The notes under the pieces were generated by a model. That model saw nothing but the letters and a program-made list of their open reading frames with translations. It made no database searches and was not told the DNA's origin. A stretch of DNA of 64,000 nt from Metallyticus violacea (lineage: Eukaryota; Arthropoda; Insecta; Mantodea; Metallyticidae). Below are positions 46,001-58,539 of the stretch, piece after piece. The stretch lies in assembly GCA_030762175.1 (NCBI GenBank), contig CM060834.1:29518501-29582500 (forward strand). The letters run 5' to 3'. The first letter of the stretch is position 1. Every line of letters starts with the position of its first letter. Position numbers and translations under genes: made by a program.

Positions 46001-47010
46001 TATATTTTAACATATGTTAACAAACAACACATTAGTGTATTTTTAACGTCAGTTGATGAAAGGGTTCAATTTCTAAAGAAACATTTAATTTCTCACTCCA
46101 GAGCCCACCAGTTCGACTCAACCATTTTTGTTCCTTGACGACAAAAAGCGGCGAAGCCATACAACCGCGTAGGCCTTTGTTATTTCTAAATATATTTTCA
46201 CTGTCGTTCGCTAGCTGGGTAGAACATCTACGAGATGGTATCTCTGCTCGAGCATCAACAACAAAAACACACTAACGAGTTTTTACACTTTAAAAAAAAC
46301 GCACCTTCCAGAAAAGCCAGTCAAGGTAATTAATGTGTGGTTTTTAAATAACCCTACCAAGATGGTGGATAGATTTTAATGGCGTGTTCCGCAGGCGGTA
46401 CTCGCAAATATGGCTTGCTAATTATTTTTTTATCTGACTCTGCTATTTGCCGCAATGAAATTGTTATCAGCATGCCTATTTGCAATGCGGAAAGAGGACA
46501 TGGGTAGGCTCTTATCGGTTCTTATTCGTGATTTCTTTGAAAGACCAGCAAACTATGTATAGCACAATCGGTCAGAAGCAAGAAAGCATTAATAAGCTAT
46601 TATCTGTTACACGAATGTACAATTTTATCACGCGGCTATTGCTTATACCATTATTTATATTTTTTATTTCCTTACTCAGGCAATGTTCTGAAATTTTAGA
46701 TTGCACACATTAAAATGTAAGTTATGCTGTGCACTTATAGAATGGATAGCTTCCTCCCTTATTTCAGATCCCAGCGCTGTGATGAAAATTTACAACAGCT
46801 ATAAAGGTCTGTCAGTATATCATTCACTAAAATGACCAGTTAATGTTTTATTTGTGATATAACTGCTAAAAGTAGTTTAATTTTGTACGTAGAATATTTG
46901 CAAAATGAGGCACGAAGTAGAGCCCGAATAAAGTAATAAATATAAACTGAAATTATTCCAGTCATTTGAAATGTTTCTTATTTCAAAGAAATACTTCGTG
47001 TTTTCAACTT
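46001..47010. other. Unassigned stretch
   Basis: Nothing recognised. Confidence 0.4.
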
Positions 47011-47286
47011 CGGTCTTGGTGGTTAGTGGTAATCATAGACCCAAGATCGCGGGTTCAATCCGGGCCAGGGTCCATAGATTGTTCCGGCGTAAAAATCCTA
47101 AGTATGGCTTTCGTCAGAAGGTAGTAAATGTCGTGGACCCCGTGTCGTACATTTACGGCACGTAAAAAAGCCTCAAGTCTGAAAAAAGAGGCTCTGAGAA
47201 AAATGTAACGGCCGTTTCATGCCCTGAGTTGAATGGGACGCTGATGACCTGAGATGTTAAGGCTGTCCGTAAATAAACGAAATCAA
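47011..47286 (+). mobile_element. SINE-A copy 4
   Basis: Head GGTCTTGGTGGTTAGTGGTA, B box GCGGGTTCAATCCGGGCCAG, body CGTAAAAATCCTAAGTATGG and end CTGTCCGTAAATAAACGAAA. More point differences than copy 2. Confidence 0.92.
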
Positions 47287-50004
47287 GTATTCCTCAATAG
47301 CAGGCGTATGGAAGAAGCATTACCTAAAACTCCGCATGTTACCAATATAGCAGCGAAGATAATTGGAGGCTTTTAAACGCACTTTTGGAGGGGATAAAAT
47401 TATGAATTACAATTTTGTGTTTTCTTATTTATATACTGTTAACTTTCTCGGGCTGAAAGAAGATAAAAGTATGCACAATGGTGACATCAGTTATTACTGT
47501 TTATTTTCTTCCAGCCTAACATGTTTCCAGTGTTGTCAATATGGTTATTTATGCAAATAAATTTTGGAAACTAATATCTAATTGCACCATAACCTGATTT
47601 TGACATTTCCATAAGGAGTGAAATATTTAAAAAGTTCTGATACATAATAAAATATATTTGTTTCCGTTAAATATATTATAATCATCACATTCCACATTAA
47701 ACCAAAGTTGGTAACACAGTAATGTTATAAAACTTTCAAAATGCCTTTCTAATTTGAGTACCGTGGTTAAAATACCTTCTTTTAATTTGAATGGTCAACA
47801 TATTTTTAATTTAAAGATATTAATCTCTGCTTTTAAAGCGATGTCTTAAATGGTATTTTGATAGAGAATCGTCTGTTGTTTATAAAAAATACATTAAATA
47901 ACGACCTTGTAAATATTAAATTCGCCACCGGTAAACTAGGCTGAAACCGTAACACACCGAAATTACCCTTATATAACTTAGGATTTCCGTCCAAAAATGA
48001 CGCAATAACGTTTAAACTTTTGAAATTACATAAGTTCATATAATTATACATTTATTTTATATTTAAACATTAAACTCGAAATTAAATAGCTACATCAATG
48101 ATACAATAGAATATTTATCTATTTTAGGGTCACATTTTTATTTTTCACACATTTTAATTTAATTCAGACACTGAGAATTATTATTTTGATACAGTATCTT
48201 TGTACCCGCCCGACAGTTCCTCCCTTCCGTCGGCGACACCCATGATCAAAGTTTTCTCCTTATAACACAAAAAGGAAATTACTGTTACGTCTTCATCACG
48301 CTTTGGGCTTTAACGCGTTCCGGCTTCATCCATCTGACTTATAATAAAGAACTGCTTTGTGGATTCTATTATCCGGAATTGTATCTAACGCGTTCTGTCC
48401 ATTTCACTCTTCAATTTTGAATTCCTTTGCAATGTCTATATTTCTTTTCCTATCTTTCTTTGTACAATTTACTATCAGTCTAAGAATTTTTCATTTTGGA
48501 TATATGGATTCTATTTTATGCTGTTTAACCAACATCCACATCTCATGTCCGCAAGAAGTTGTCAGAATTGCCAACCCTTATATAATTTGACTATTGAGTT
48601 TGCTTTATTTTCATCTTTTCCCTTATATAGTTAAATTATTAATTTGATTGTTTAAATCACATTTATTTATATATGTTATTTTACACAAGAAAATTTAGTT
48701 CTGACACCTTTTTTTTATAGATTTTGCTTCATAAAAATATTTCTGAGTGGACTGGTTATTCAACTTTAAAATTTAACATTTTTGATTTCTCCACTTACAT
48801 ATTCATATTTAATTCTCTTGGTACCATTAAATTCTCCGTTTTAACATGCAAAATCTGGTCATCCACAAATGCGATATTTTGTAGCTTAAAAAAAACTCAT
48901 ATATGAATATTCCTATAGACAACGTAGAAATATCATCCTCAGGACAAAGAACGAGTTGATAATGACAATTGGTTCCAGTTTGTCCATATTAACCTAATTT
49001 GGTTCCATCGGACTATAACTGTTTCTATAACTCAAAACATGCATTATACCTCTTATAATTATTTAAACCTGACTTATAGTGTGCAACACAGTCATATATG
49101 TGCGAGTTTCATTTGAACAATATGTAAAAACATGAAAACCTATAAATAGTTTTTATGTCTTACTCAAAGCTTTATTGTCTCTCTGTCCTATATACTAAAA
49201 CCGTTTAAAAGAGTTCTTAAAGTCATTAAATGAATAACAAGCGCCATCTGCTGCCCAAAGTTCAGTTATCGGCTCCGTTATTTTGAACTTGCACTCTGCA
49301 TGAATACACTAAACTTTTTTTTTTTTTTCTGCTGAGCGGCGACCCGTCTTTCCAAGGGATCGATGTGGTCTCGAGAAATGGCCATTAGAAAACGTAGTAA
49401 TTTTTGCTCGTACGGTGGATGGCATGACACAAGGAGTTTCGAAATTCTCGTAACTAAAATAAAATTTTGGTACTTACATTTTTTTTTCCTATTTATGATA
49501 TCCCCCTTCGTAAATGAATATTAAATTGTTATTCGATCACTCACCTGCAAAATAAGAACAACAATGTTATGCTATTGTTCTCAGAATGTTTCAGTTAGAG
49601 AACCAGTGACTACAGAATACTATCATAAAAATAGTTTTTGTGTAATACTTACTTTAATGTTTTCATATTTATAGTATTTCTATTTTATGTCATAAATTTG
49701 TCATGTAATATTATTTTAATGTTACAAGATAATGCAAATCATACAGATATTAATTAGGATTTTACATGTTTATTAAAGTTTTGGTGAAGAAAACGCTATA
49801 AATAAAACTCTTTATAAAAACATAAAACCTAAATACAGGGCATCCTGTGCACAATTTTAAATAATGCCACTTCAAAAGCAACATCTTTATATATAAAATA
49901 TTTCAATGTTATATAAAATAAACACTTTCTATATATTGCCTACGTTTCAAAATATGGCATAGACACGAATACAATGAGTGGATTTAGTAGCAGCAGCAGA
50001 TAGT
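47287..50004. other. Unassigned AT-rich stretch
   Basis: Short open frames at 47363-47560, 48357-48590 and 48724-48906 are AT-rich and have no motif. 49330-49440 is a little richer in GC. I see no repeat ends. Confidence 0.4.
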
Positions 50005-50600
50005 AAGTGTATCTTTATTGTTATGAAATTATTTGTACATATTACAAACATATTTTATGAATGGGTCATACATAGCACAAGTTTAAGTATGAATACATAA
50101 TTAGAAAAAGGAACAAACAATAATACAAATAAAACAATATTATTAATAATAAATATTAAAATGGGAAGAACGATATTTACAGATGTATGAAGAAATAGTT
50201 ATACTAGTTATCGCTTTCTAACTACAAAACTTATTGCTTCTAGCTTTGCGCACTTTGGCTAGGAAAATGCGAATCGTCCTCTAGTTGTCTTAAAAAGCTT
50301 TCAAGCAACATCATTTTTCCCGGGTGTTCCCAGTGAGTACATTCTGCCAGAATATGTACCCATTCCTCATTCCTTCCACAAAACGGGCAGTTTCTCCTAC
50401 CAGAACTACCCATTATTTTTTGAGTCTTTCAATTTACTAGTCTAAGCCAGGTCATTTCCTGAGCTTGTCTTTCTCTCCAGAACAAGCATATGTGCATCTT
50501 TACCTCAGGTTAGTTTAATTTCATTCGATAGGCTTAATTCCATTCTGCCTCGATTTCCTGCCTACTGATACCCCCTAGCCTTGTTCTACCTTCTTCCATA
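50005..50600 (-). pseudogene. LINE C-terminal zinc-knuckle relic with 3' UTR
   Basis: The reverse strand at about 50395-50240 reads GRRNCPFCGRNEEWVHILAE, CTHWEHPGKMMLLESF and LRQLEDDSHFPSQSAQS, then a stop. The Cx2C...Hx4C pattern at the extreme C-terminus is characteristic of several LINE ORF2 proteins. The AT-rich region down to 50005 would be the 3' UTR. Upstream sequence (50600-50400) is frame-broken. This family differs from the two WNSLP-type LINEs at 30 and 34 kb. Confidence 0.6.
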
Positions 50601-50756
50601 TTTTTACTATTTACATCGCCTAATTGCCATATGGGTGGATTTATCGTACATGCAGGGATAATTGTTAATCTGTGGTATTAAGTATGGCATTGGCATAATT
50701 ATCGTCTACTCATATTCATAATTTTTAAATGAAAACATATTTTTTGTTAAAATGTA

Positions 50757-52665
50757 TATACGGGGTGGTATATTAAAAAAATTCCAGCTACTTATCTCAA
50801 AAGCAATAAGTTTTCAAGAAAACAATTTATAATGAATGTTTTTTTTTTTTTTAATTTGAGGGGGGAAAACAATGATGTCAGTTACATTTTGTTTAGTGGA
50901 CGGTTTCAAGTTCATTTCAAGATCAACCTATTTTCTTTTTTAAAACGTGAACCTCATTTTTTTTACCAGTTTCTGATTTTAAGAAAAAAGGCAAACAACT
51001 TATATCTGAAACATTTTCTTATTAAAGCAACTTTTTTTTTATGAAATATTTAAGAACGAAAACCTTTTTTATACGTTAATTCTTAGATAGACTAACTTGG
51101 ATTTCATTTCTTTGCATTTAACAAAACATAAAGGCAGTTTAAACATTGAAGTTAACTTACTTTTTTTTAAACTTTCTCAAATATACATATACAAACAGTT
51201 GATTTAACAATAGCATTAAGTCAGAAGTTGGCACTTATTGAAATACTCTAGCGAGGAGATATTCAGATGCTCATCAGGGCATACACTTTACAAGACGGAG
51301 TTAAAACTATTTTATTTATGGGTTTACGAATCAATGTGCAAGACAGACAGCTTCTGGTAGAATTTTAAGTCATACTCAGGTACGTGACTTAGTTGAGAAA
51401 TTTAGACAAACGGGGTTTGTTGCTAATAAAAAAAGAAAGTTAAACTCAATGAAGTCACTACAGTTGAAGTTATAGCACATGTTTCTGTTAATCCAGCAAC
51501 TTCACTTGTAAAACATCATACATCGGAATTTCGATAAGTTCAAAACATAAAATTTTGAACGTACAAAAGTTTCATCCTTATAAAATTGAATTACATAAAC
51601 ATATTGATTGAAACTTATTCTGATCGAATTTTGTGAGGTAACGTCCGAAAGATAGAGAATCACCCCATTACTAAGAAAGTTGTTTTTCTGATGAGTATAC
51701 ACTTAACCTTAACGGTTTTGTAAATCTACATAATTATAGTTACCAGAGCGATAATAACCAATGTATTTGAGAAAAGACTATACACGGTGGCAGAGGAAAA
51801 TAAATGTCTGGGCATTTATTCTAAGTTATGCAGTTACTGCTCCATTTGCTTGTTTGCTTCTTCTTCTTTTTTAAGGAAAATCTCAATGCTGCTGTGTACC
51901 TAGAAATGTTATTATCTCCTCAATTAACAAAGAAATTGAAATTATCAAGAAGATGATAATGGTAGAGTTTTTTTAAATGAAAACTTCCTTACATTCCAGC
52001 ATGATGGAGTACCACCACATTATACGCAGAATATTTGACAGTGGTTTAGTTATACATTCCCGAATTGGTGGATTGGTAGAAGGTGGGATACCATATGGCC
52101 TGTAAGATCCCCTGATTTAAGTCACTTAGATTTCTTTCTATTTGGGAACCTAAAACCAGTCGTTTTTAAAACACAATCTGCTACAATTGAAGAACTCCCG
52201 ACAAGGAATAACTACAGTTTTCAGAAATATTTCTAAATGTGTGGTCAGGATATTAGAAGAGCTTTTTAAAACAGTCTATTTTTGTATGGAACGAAATAGA
52301 GAACATTCCTTTCCGATGATGAACGGCCATTGCTTTTAAAAGCATTTCAATGTTATGCATTACAATTGATTCAATATCACATAAACGGTTGGTTTAACAA
52401 AATAATGTTTCAGACAAAAGTTGTTTGCCTTTTTTCGTAAAGTCAGTATATGGTAGAAAAAAAAAAAAAAAATCAATTTTAAAAAAAGAGAGTTAATCTT
52501 GAAATTACATTGAAAGCATTCTCTAAATAATGTGTTAACTAATATAATTGATTTTCCCCTTAAATGAAGAAGCGTTCTCCGTAAAACGTTTTCTTGAAAA
52601 TATGTTACTTTTTTTTTTTTTTACTTTTTTTTTTTTTTTTTTTTTTAAGTATCCTGTATATCGTG
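50757..52665 (+). mobile_element. Tc1/mariner-superfamily element with long (~290 bp) inverted repeats
   Basis: The left arm (50757-51045) and the right arm (about 52390-52665) match in inverted order through several blocks. These are ATATTTTCAAGAAAAC or TTTTCAAGAAAACA near the outer ends, then a 'TTGAGGGGGGAAAACAAT' versus 'TTAAGGGGAAAATCAAT' block. TTTCAAGATCAAC and GAAAAAAGGCAAACAACTT follow, then TCTGAAACATT. The outermost bases are ATACGGGGTGGTAT on the left and the inverse of ATATACAGGATACTTA on the right, next to TA. T-rich tracts in the right arm have lengthened. The interior encodes a decayed DDE transposase. Confidence 0.82.
51290..52310 (+). pseudogene. DDE transposase relic of the long-TIR element
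   Basis: Broken forward frames start with SGRILSHTQVRDLVEKFRQT, then VEVIAHVSVNPATSL, an N-terminal helix-turn-helix region. The clearest part, 51975-52190, reads NENFLTFQHDGVPPHYTQNI and TFPNWWIGRRWDTIWPVRS, then PDLSHLDFFLFGNLKPVVF. This is the QDGAPPH...RWIGRxGPxxWPxRSPDLxPLDFFLWG signature of an insect DDE_3-type transposase group. The QHDG Asp and the PLD-like Asp (here HLD) are the second and third catalytic positions. Frames change and stops intervene throughout. Confidence 0.8.
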
Positions 52666-53816
52666 TTTTAGGAACCGCTAATTACACCGCAATAGCTTCA
52701 GAGCCTACTGAGAAAACCAACCCTCAAATACATGAATTATGTGCGAATGCTTTCCATAATCCTTTAACCGTGTTTATTCGTTTCTTAATCGATCTCTGAT
52801 GTAAAAAGAGAACACTTGATGTGTTAACATTGTTAAAATAAGGCAAAAGACAAGTTTTAGGAAAACTGATAATTTAAAAATGCACTGTCGTTAGGTTGGA
52901 GATATTGGATCACCCGGTGCCTTCAGTTAACGACCTTATAACTAGAGGAAACAGATGACAACGTAAGAAGAGCTGGAGTCAGTGGTCACCTGCGTGATCT
53001 TCCGTGACCTCATTACTCCGGATGACCCCCGCCCCTCTTCCGCTCCGATTAGCTACGCTCCACGGCTCATGGCGACCTCTGCAGGCTGGCTGCTCATCCT
53101 TCACCTCACGCACTCTGCTCCAGCGCTTTGAGGTGCGTTTGCATTTAAAAACATTTGCTTTCTTGGACCAGACCAGAAGTAAGCGAGAATATTGCAAAAT
53201 AAATTTACATTTATACTGTAAATTGATAATGCTTAGAAACAAATGCAATTAGGAGTTCGTTGGCTTATTTTTACTTTAATTATTTTTTTTTTTCGAAACT
53301 CTCTTTCCATCTTTGATTTACACAGGGAACGAACTAAAGAACTATGACTTTTCTGAGGGTGCTGCAATTCTGGAAAATTAAAACAATTCCCCCCGGTTTT
53401 TAAAAATTTTATATTTTTTATAGGGTTACATTATATAAAGAAATATAACATCCTTATGCCCAACATTTTCTGCTCATATCTGTCCAATTTATGGTATTAT
53501 ATTCAAATTGTTCTTTTTAGAGACAGCTTTTGAAATAGCTCGTTTTAAAGCTCGCATTTGCCTAACATAATGATTTGTAAACAATTCTAATTCATTTACA
53601 AGGTTATAAGAAACTATTTTTTATGTATTTGAACGATTTTCCCACAAAGGCAACGACAAATTAAGTTATAGCAAAATTGCAAATTATGAAAAGATAAATA
53701 TGGCTGTCAGATCTGTGCTTCAAGGTAATAATGGAGTATGTAAAAATGTCATACCTAGCACTAAAATTATTTTATCTGTCATCAACAATCAAACAGTCAG
53801 TACTTTCAAAAACATC
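52666..53816. other. Unassigned stretch with a short GC-rich patch
   Basis: 52975-53130 is distinctly GC-rich and contains several CpG. Open frames on both strands there (53004-53252 + and 52979-53248 -) have no recognised motif. The rest is AT-rich. Confidence 0.35.
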
Positions 53817-54040
53817 GCCACGGTTGGCGAAGTCGTTAAGGCGCGAACTTGTGAGCGGCAAATGCCAGGGAGATAGCCTAAAATTAATCCTGGAAGGCTT
53901 CATTCCTTTAAAAAAACAAACAAACAAACAAACAAACAAAATTTCATCTTATGTACGAACGAGTATGTTAGTGTACTGCCTGTGATGCCTCAGTGGTTAA
54001 AACGGAAGTTAAACACTATGTAAAAAAAAACTGAAAAAAT
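53817..54040 (+). mobile_element. SINE-B copy 3, with internal deletion
   Basis: The head GGTTGGCGAAGTCGTTAAGG and CGCGAACTTGTGAGCG runs straight into AATGCCAGGGAGATAGCCTA. The B box and the next 60 bp are therefore missing. An expanded AAAC tetranucleotide lies at 53911-53940. The 3' end reads GATGCCTCAGTGGTTAAAAC and GTTAAACACTATG, followed by a run of A. Confidence 0.88.
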
Positions 54041-55681
54041 TTCAAGACACATATGGCACATAAAGACGTTGATTTGAGTTATCAGCTATAATATCTACTT
54101 TGTGAAAGACTAGCTTTAGTCTTTTTTTTTTTTTTTTTTTTTGGATTTACGTCCTTCGAATGTGTTGATTTTCACAAATATACGATAAACGTATAGTATT
54201 ACAGCAAGAAATCACCTGAAAGAAAAACAGACTTCAAATACATTTCTTAATCCTATTTACACAACGTGTACAGTAGAATCACTATCAATAAATATCTTCT
54301 CACTCAGTTAAGTTAAAATATGATTTTCAATACTTATTTTTAAGGCTCATTGCTGTCCGAATTTATATGGATTGGTCATGGATTCAGTTCAGTTTCAATA
54401 AAATTAAAGTACCTTGATAAACGGAGGTCTTAAAAGCTTGCTTGGTTCACAATATAATGATGTACCTGTCAAGTTTTTTAAAGTTCACGTCTAACCAATA
54501 ACAACAAATAGAAACTGAAGCAAAGTAAAAAGAAAAATTTCAAATGTTTTCGTTAAAGCTCTTAAAAATTAGTTTAAACTTTCCCTCTTCCGAAACTTAT
54601 TCAATAGGTAATGTATTGTAAAAAGATAAAACAAAAATCTATCCTCCCTGAGGTTCATTTCTCAAAAGGAAATATTTAAAATTCTTCACTAGATGCACAA
54701 AAAGACTTTGAAATTAGAATTACATTTCAGCATTTACTTATATGGCTGGGTTAAGTGCATACATCATTTTTAATAATTTGTCATGCTGTCGTTTGAAGTA
54801 TCGCAAATGACAGGTTTGAATCGTCGGCAACTGCTTGCGCGCTGTTCGAGGGCGGGCTAATAGCATACATTTAAACTATAAAAACAAGGGAATTACAAAC
54901 TACGTTACCTATGGTCTTATAACCATGGCCCACAATACAGAATATTTGAAAAATACATGGCATAACTTTCAGGAATGGTTTATGTCAACGTAAGCTCGTA
55001 TATGCTTCGTTACCTTCTGAGATAACTCGCTCGGTCAGAATGACAGGGTCTGGGGAAGGAGAAAAAAAAAAAAAAATCTCGAAGCTCAGTGCCAAGACGG
55101 GAGCGTTTATTTCTTTCTGCAGTTGGGAAAAGAGCATATGATTCCTAATTTTTTTGCACCTTTGAAGAGTCCTTAGAAAATATAAGATCACTTTGGGGGG
55201 GGGGGGGATTGTCGGGGAATTCTACTGACTTTAACCTTCCGCATATGATATTAATAGTTATTTATATAGTTAATTTATCCTTTACATGCCATATGATATA
55301 ATAATGAACGTAATTATTATGTCCATTTAGTCAAAGCACTTGATATACTCACTAAGGTACAACTTGGACGTCCGTGCTACATGAATTATGTCATTGATAA
55401 ACTAAACGTTACACATTTATTTTGGAAGTTTCATTGTTGAAGGAGATTTTAAATTAAATATAAGGCACTGTTGTACTACTACAGACTGCTATTAATTCCT
55501 TATTTGATTTACATTTACAAGCTGTCAGTCCAATCGGAAGGAAGGTAGAAAAACTTTAGAAATCCACGTGACCTACGTGAGGTAATAAAAAATATTGGAA
55601 GTGGAGAGAGTCAAGAATTTGTGTGTCATAAACATAAAGTAAAAGTGTGTAATAATTATTGTGAGTAATTTGGCCATAGAC
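54041..55681. other. Unassigned AT-rich stretch with homopolymers
   Basis: It holds T runs at 54122-54142 and a run of 13 G at 55195-55207. No recognised gene. Confidence 0.4.
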
Positions 55682-55953
55682 CAAGATTCCAGTAAGTTCA
55701 TTTTCATTGTTAAGTAATATTAACAACAATGAAAGTGTTGTATTATGTAAAATAAAGTGCATTTTGAATTTTGTTCAATATGCATTTGTAACTTCACCGA
55801 TGAAAATAACTTTAACACAGCAAGATTCCAGTAACATTGTCATTCATTGTTGAGTAAAGTTATAGCACTGTAAATGTTGTATCATGATATTAAAACTGTA
55901 TATTGAATTATGTACTTGTAATTTCGAACCATGAAAATAAGTTTAACACTGAT
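55682..55953. repeat. Two-unit tandem duplication, period 139 bp
   Basis: CAAGATTCCAGTAA starts at 55682 and again at 55821. Each unit continues with CATTGTT(A/G)AGTAA, a TGTTGTAT box and GATGAAAATAA...TTTAACAC. The two units differ by scattered substitutions and short gaps. Confidence 0.85.
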
Positions 55954-56384
55954 TTTAGGCTGGGATACATTTGTACCCCGCTTGGTATTTCATGTGTACT
56001 GGCAGATCTTGGCATACAAAGAAAGGGATAACATTGAAATGCAGAATATTATGTTCACTTCCTCTTCAGGGAAAGAAATTTAATATTGATGAAGTATTGT
56101 TTGACGTAATGTTGCAGATAACAATTAGAAACGTTTTTTAAAACTAGTGAGTTTTAATACATAGAAGCGAAAACTGTATTGGAGTGAGAGTTATTCTGAA
56201 AAATTCCATAATTCGTTTACTTTTGTAATCTCAGAAAGTTATCACCTAGGTTTTATTGACAACTGTGCATTTAAGGGAGTTTTCAAGTACAAGTTTGGGT
56301 TAAAGATAAGTGTTCATGTATTCGTTGTAGTATACAAAGAATAAAATAAACTCGATATATGAAGGTGAATCAAATATAAACAGG
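55954..56384. other. Unassigned AT-rich stretch
   Basis: Nothing recognised. Confidence 0.4.
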
Positions 56385-57235
56385 AATTTTGATTTTGCCT
56401 TTGCAACGTCACATATGGGGAAACCAGTTCGCCTCGCATAGCAGTAACATCATGCTCGAGCAAGAGGTGCACTTGTCAACGAGCAATGCATTAAGATTTT
56501 GGCGCATAAGGAAATAAATCCGGTCAAATTTTGTAAAGATAAAGGGCACGGTTTGGAGACAAGGGGCTGAAGACACAAGTGTCAACAAGTTTCACAGGAG
56601 GACGAGAAACTGTAGAAAATGAAAATCACCAACCTCATCCTCGAACGAACGTAACAGAAACAAACATTCGGGCCGTTCAGATGAAACCGACGTTTGGCAA
56701 TTTCTGAAATCGCTTCTAAAGCTGGGATAAGTTAAGGAAGTGTTCAATCCATCAATCAATGTGAGCTCTTCAGCACTTACTTTTCACTTCTCACTTAGGA
56801 CCAAAAGGCCTATTTGGTAGTATGACAAAGGTTTTGGTTCAATACCGGGATCAAGGAGAAATTTTCTGCATCGAACCATAACATATGATGAAAAATTGGT
56901 ATAAAACTATATTCCTGAGTGCACATTATCCGCTCCTGTAAAAGCAAAATTTCGCATGTGGGCTAGAAACGTTCTCTTGAAAGTTTCTGGGACTCCCAAG
57001 GCATTTTGTTCATTAATTTTTGTTCATGAATGCGGAGCGCTCAATGCAGCTTATAACTGCTAGCTTCTGGTTGAAGCAAAACGTGCTTATAGGCGGAAAA
57101 GATGCCAACAACCGATTCGAGACGTTTTCCAAGACAACGCCTGCCCGCATACAGCTGCTTTGACAAGGGAAAAACTCGAGTAAATACTTTTTTTGCCTTT
57201 CTATTGCCATAAGTTTGAGCCGTTAAAAGCAATAT
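56385..57235 (+). pseudogene. Mariner transposase relic (TYDEK type)
   Basis: The forward strand reads GGRETVENENHQPHPRTNVT and ETNIRAVQ (near 56594), the end of the first helix-turn-helix domain and the linker. ITYDEKLV at about 56883 contains the first catalytic Asp. VKAKFRMW follows where VKxxFxxWWD is usual. VFQDNACPHTAALTREKLE at 57125-57180 contains the second Asp in the QDNARPHTA block. The sequence decays before the third Asp. About 90 bp near 56745-56840 seems to be extra. Stops and frameshifts are frequent. This lineage differs from the copies at 6.1 and 44.4 kb. Confidence 0.8.
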
Positions 57236-57954
57236 TGGGTTTTCGGAAATTTGACAGCAAAGTAGGTCTATATTTGTATATAAGCATAATCATTTTAAAT
57301 GCTAAATACTAAATAAGTTTCTCATACGATGTTGCGTGATAATATTTTCTAAAAACCGTGTATTTGCAAAACATGTATATTAAACGTTTAGGCTGCAAAA
57401 AGTGTGTTGCATGGTTAAGTTCACGTAGGTATGTGTGTGCGTTCGTTCGTTAGCTGGACAGTGTGGGAATGTGCAACCCAAGACTGCAGATTTAGCGTCC
57501 ATGTTCAATCAGGGTGGCAATGCATGTAACATATTGATACTTGAGAAGCGGCTGTTGACGCGGAGACCACACGCCAGCAAACCTGTTCACTGCGGTGACC
57601 AAAGTAGTGCATTGACAGTCCAGAGACCCCGACTTGCAACGGGCACGCTTTTCTCATTAGCTCCTTTCAGCTCACACTCTATTTGCTCTAATTAGGTAAA
57701 CAGATTCATGTTTTACATGAAATGTGATCATTTGTAGAGTCTTACATACCTGTTTTGTCCAATGTTACCTATTTTAAGTATTTAGAGCCTCATTTTTTTT
57801 TTCATTACAGCAATGAAATAAAAAGTTTGAAAATAAAGGTTGGTTTGGTTTCAAGTCCTGGCAATTGCTGAGCAAGTAGTAAGAACATAAAAGAGCAGTT
57901 TTGTGGGACCCAGATTTTTGTATAGCCTTGGTTAGAGGGTTAAGGCGAGAGAAA
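57236..57954. other. Unassigned stretch
   Basis: An 86-residue forward frame at 57435-57695 is somewhat GC-rich, with no recognised motif. Confidence 0.35.
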
Positions 57955-58218
57955 GTGTTTAACGCCCGTTTTTACTACTGAGGCACCACAGGCGGGGGAC
58001 ACTGATGATACATGAAATGAAATGAAATGATAAATTGGGAAAGGATACTTTTAAGGAAGAAAACGTTCCAGGCCTAAATTTAGGGTACCTCCCCGGCATT
58101 TACTAGTTATGAGGACTGAGGAAAACCTGAAAAAAAAAAAAAAAACAGTCAGAGAGGACGGTTCTGGTGGAATTCGAACCCCAGACCTCACGCTCACGAG
58201 TCCGTGCCTTTACATCCC
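57955..58218 (-). mobile_element. SINE-B copy 4
   Basis: Inverse of the SINE-B plan: TTTAACGCCCGTTTTTACTA, GAGGCACCACAGGCGG, CCAGGCCTAAATTTAGGGTA, then an expanded A run and the B box (GGAATTCGAACCCCAGACCT). The head is cut short near CGTGCCTTTACA. A (GAAAT)-type repeat near 58010 is a local expansion. Confidence 0.93.
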
Positions 58219-58221
58219 AGA

Positions 58222-58425
58222 TGGTGAACACTAACGATACAAGAGATGATAAATTGCGAAATTTTTTAAAGGAAGCTGTACAGGTCTTAATTTAGAATAC
58301 CTCCACTGCCTTTGCCGCTAATGAAAATCAGCAGAAAACCTCTTCAAGGATTCATGGCTATAATCGAACACCAGATATCGCGCTTACGAGTTTGTATCTT
58401 AAAGACCTAGGTCTCCCGTGTCGGC
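58222..58425 (-). mobile_element. SINE-B copy 5, old and tail-less
   Basis: GGTGAACACTAACGATACAA, TGTACAGGTCTTAATTTAGA and ATACCTCCACTGCC, then AATCGAACACCAGATATCGC and CTTACGAGTTTGTATCTTAA, follow the SINE-B order with many substitutions. It sits directly beside copy 4 in the same orientation. It is clearly older than copy 4. Confidence 0.75.
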
Positions 58426-58539
58426 ATAAAGCGCAAAGTGATATGTGCATTGAGGTGAGTAGTTCAATTTTTATTTAACTCAGATTAGGTTTTGAATTAA
58501 TTGTGTAATGCCGAAATAAAAAAAAAAAAAAACAAACAA

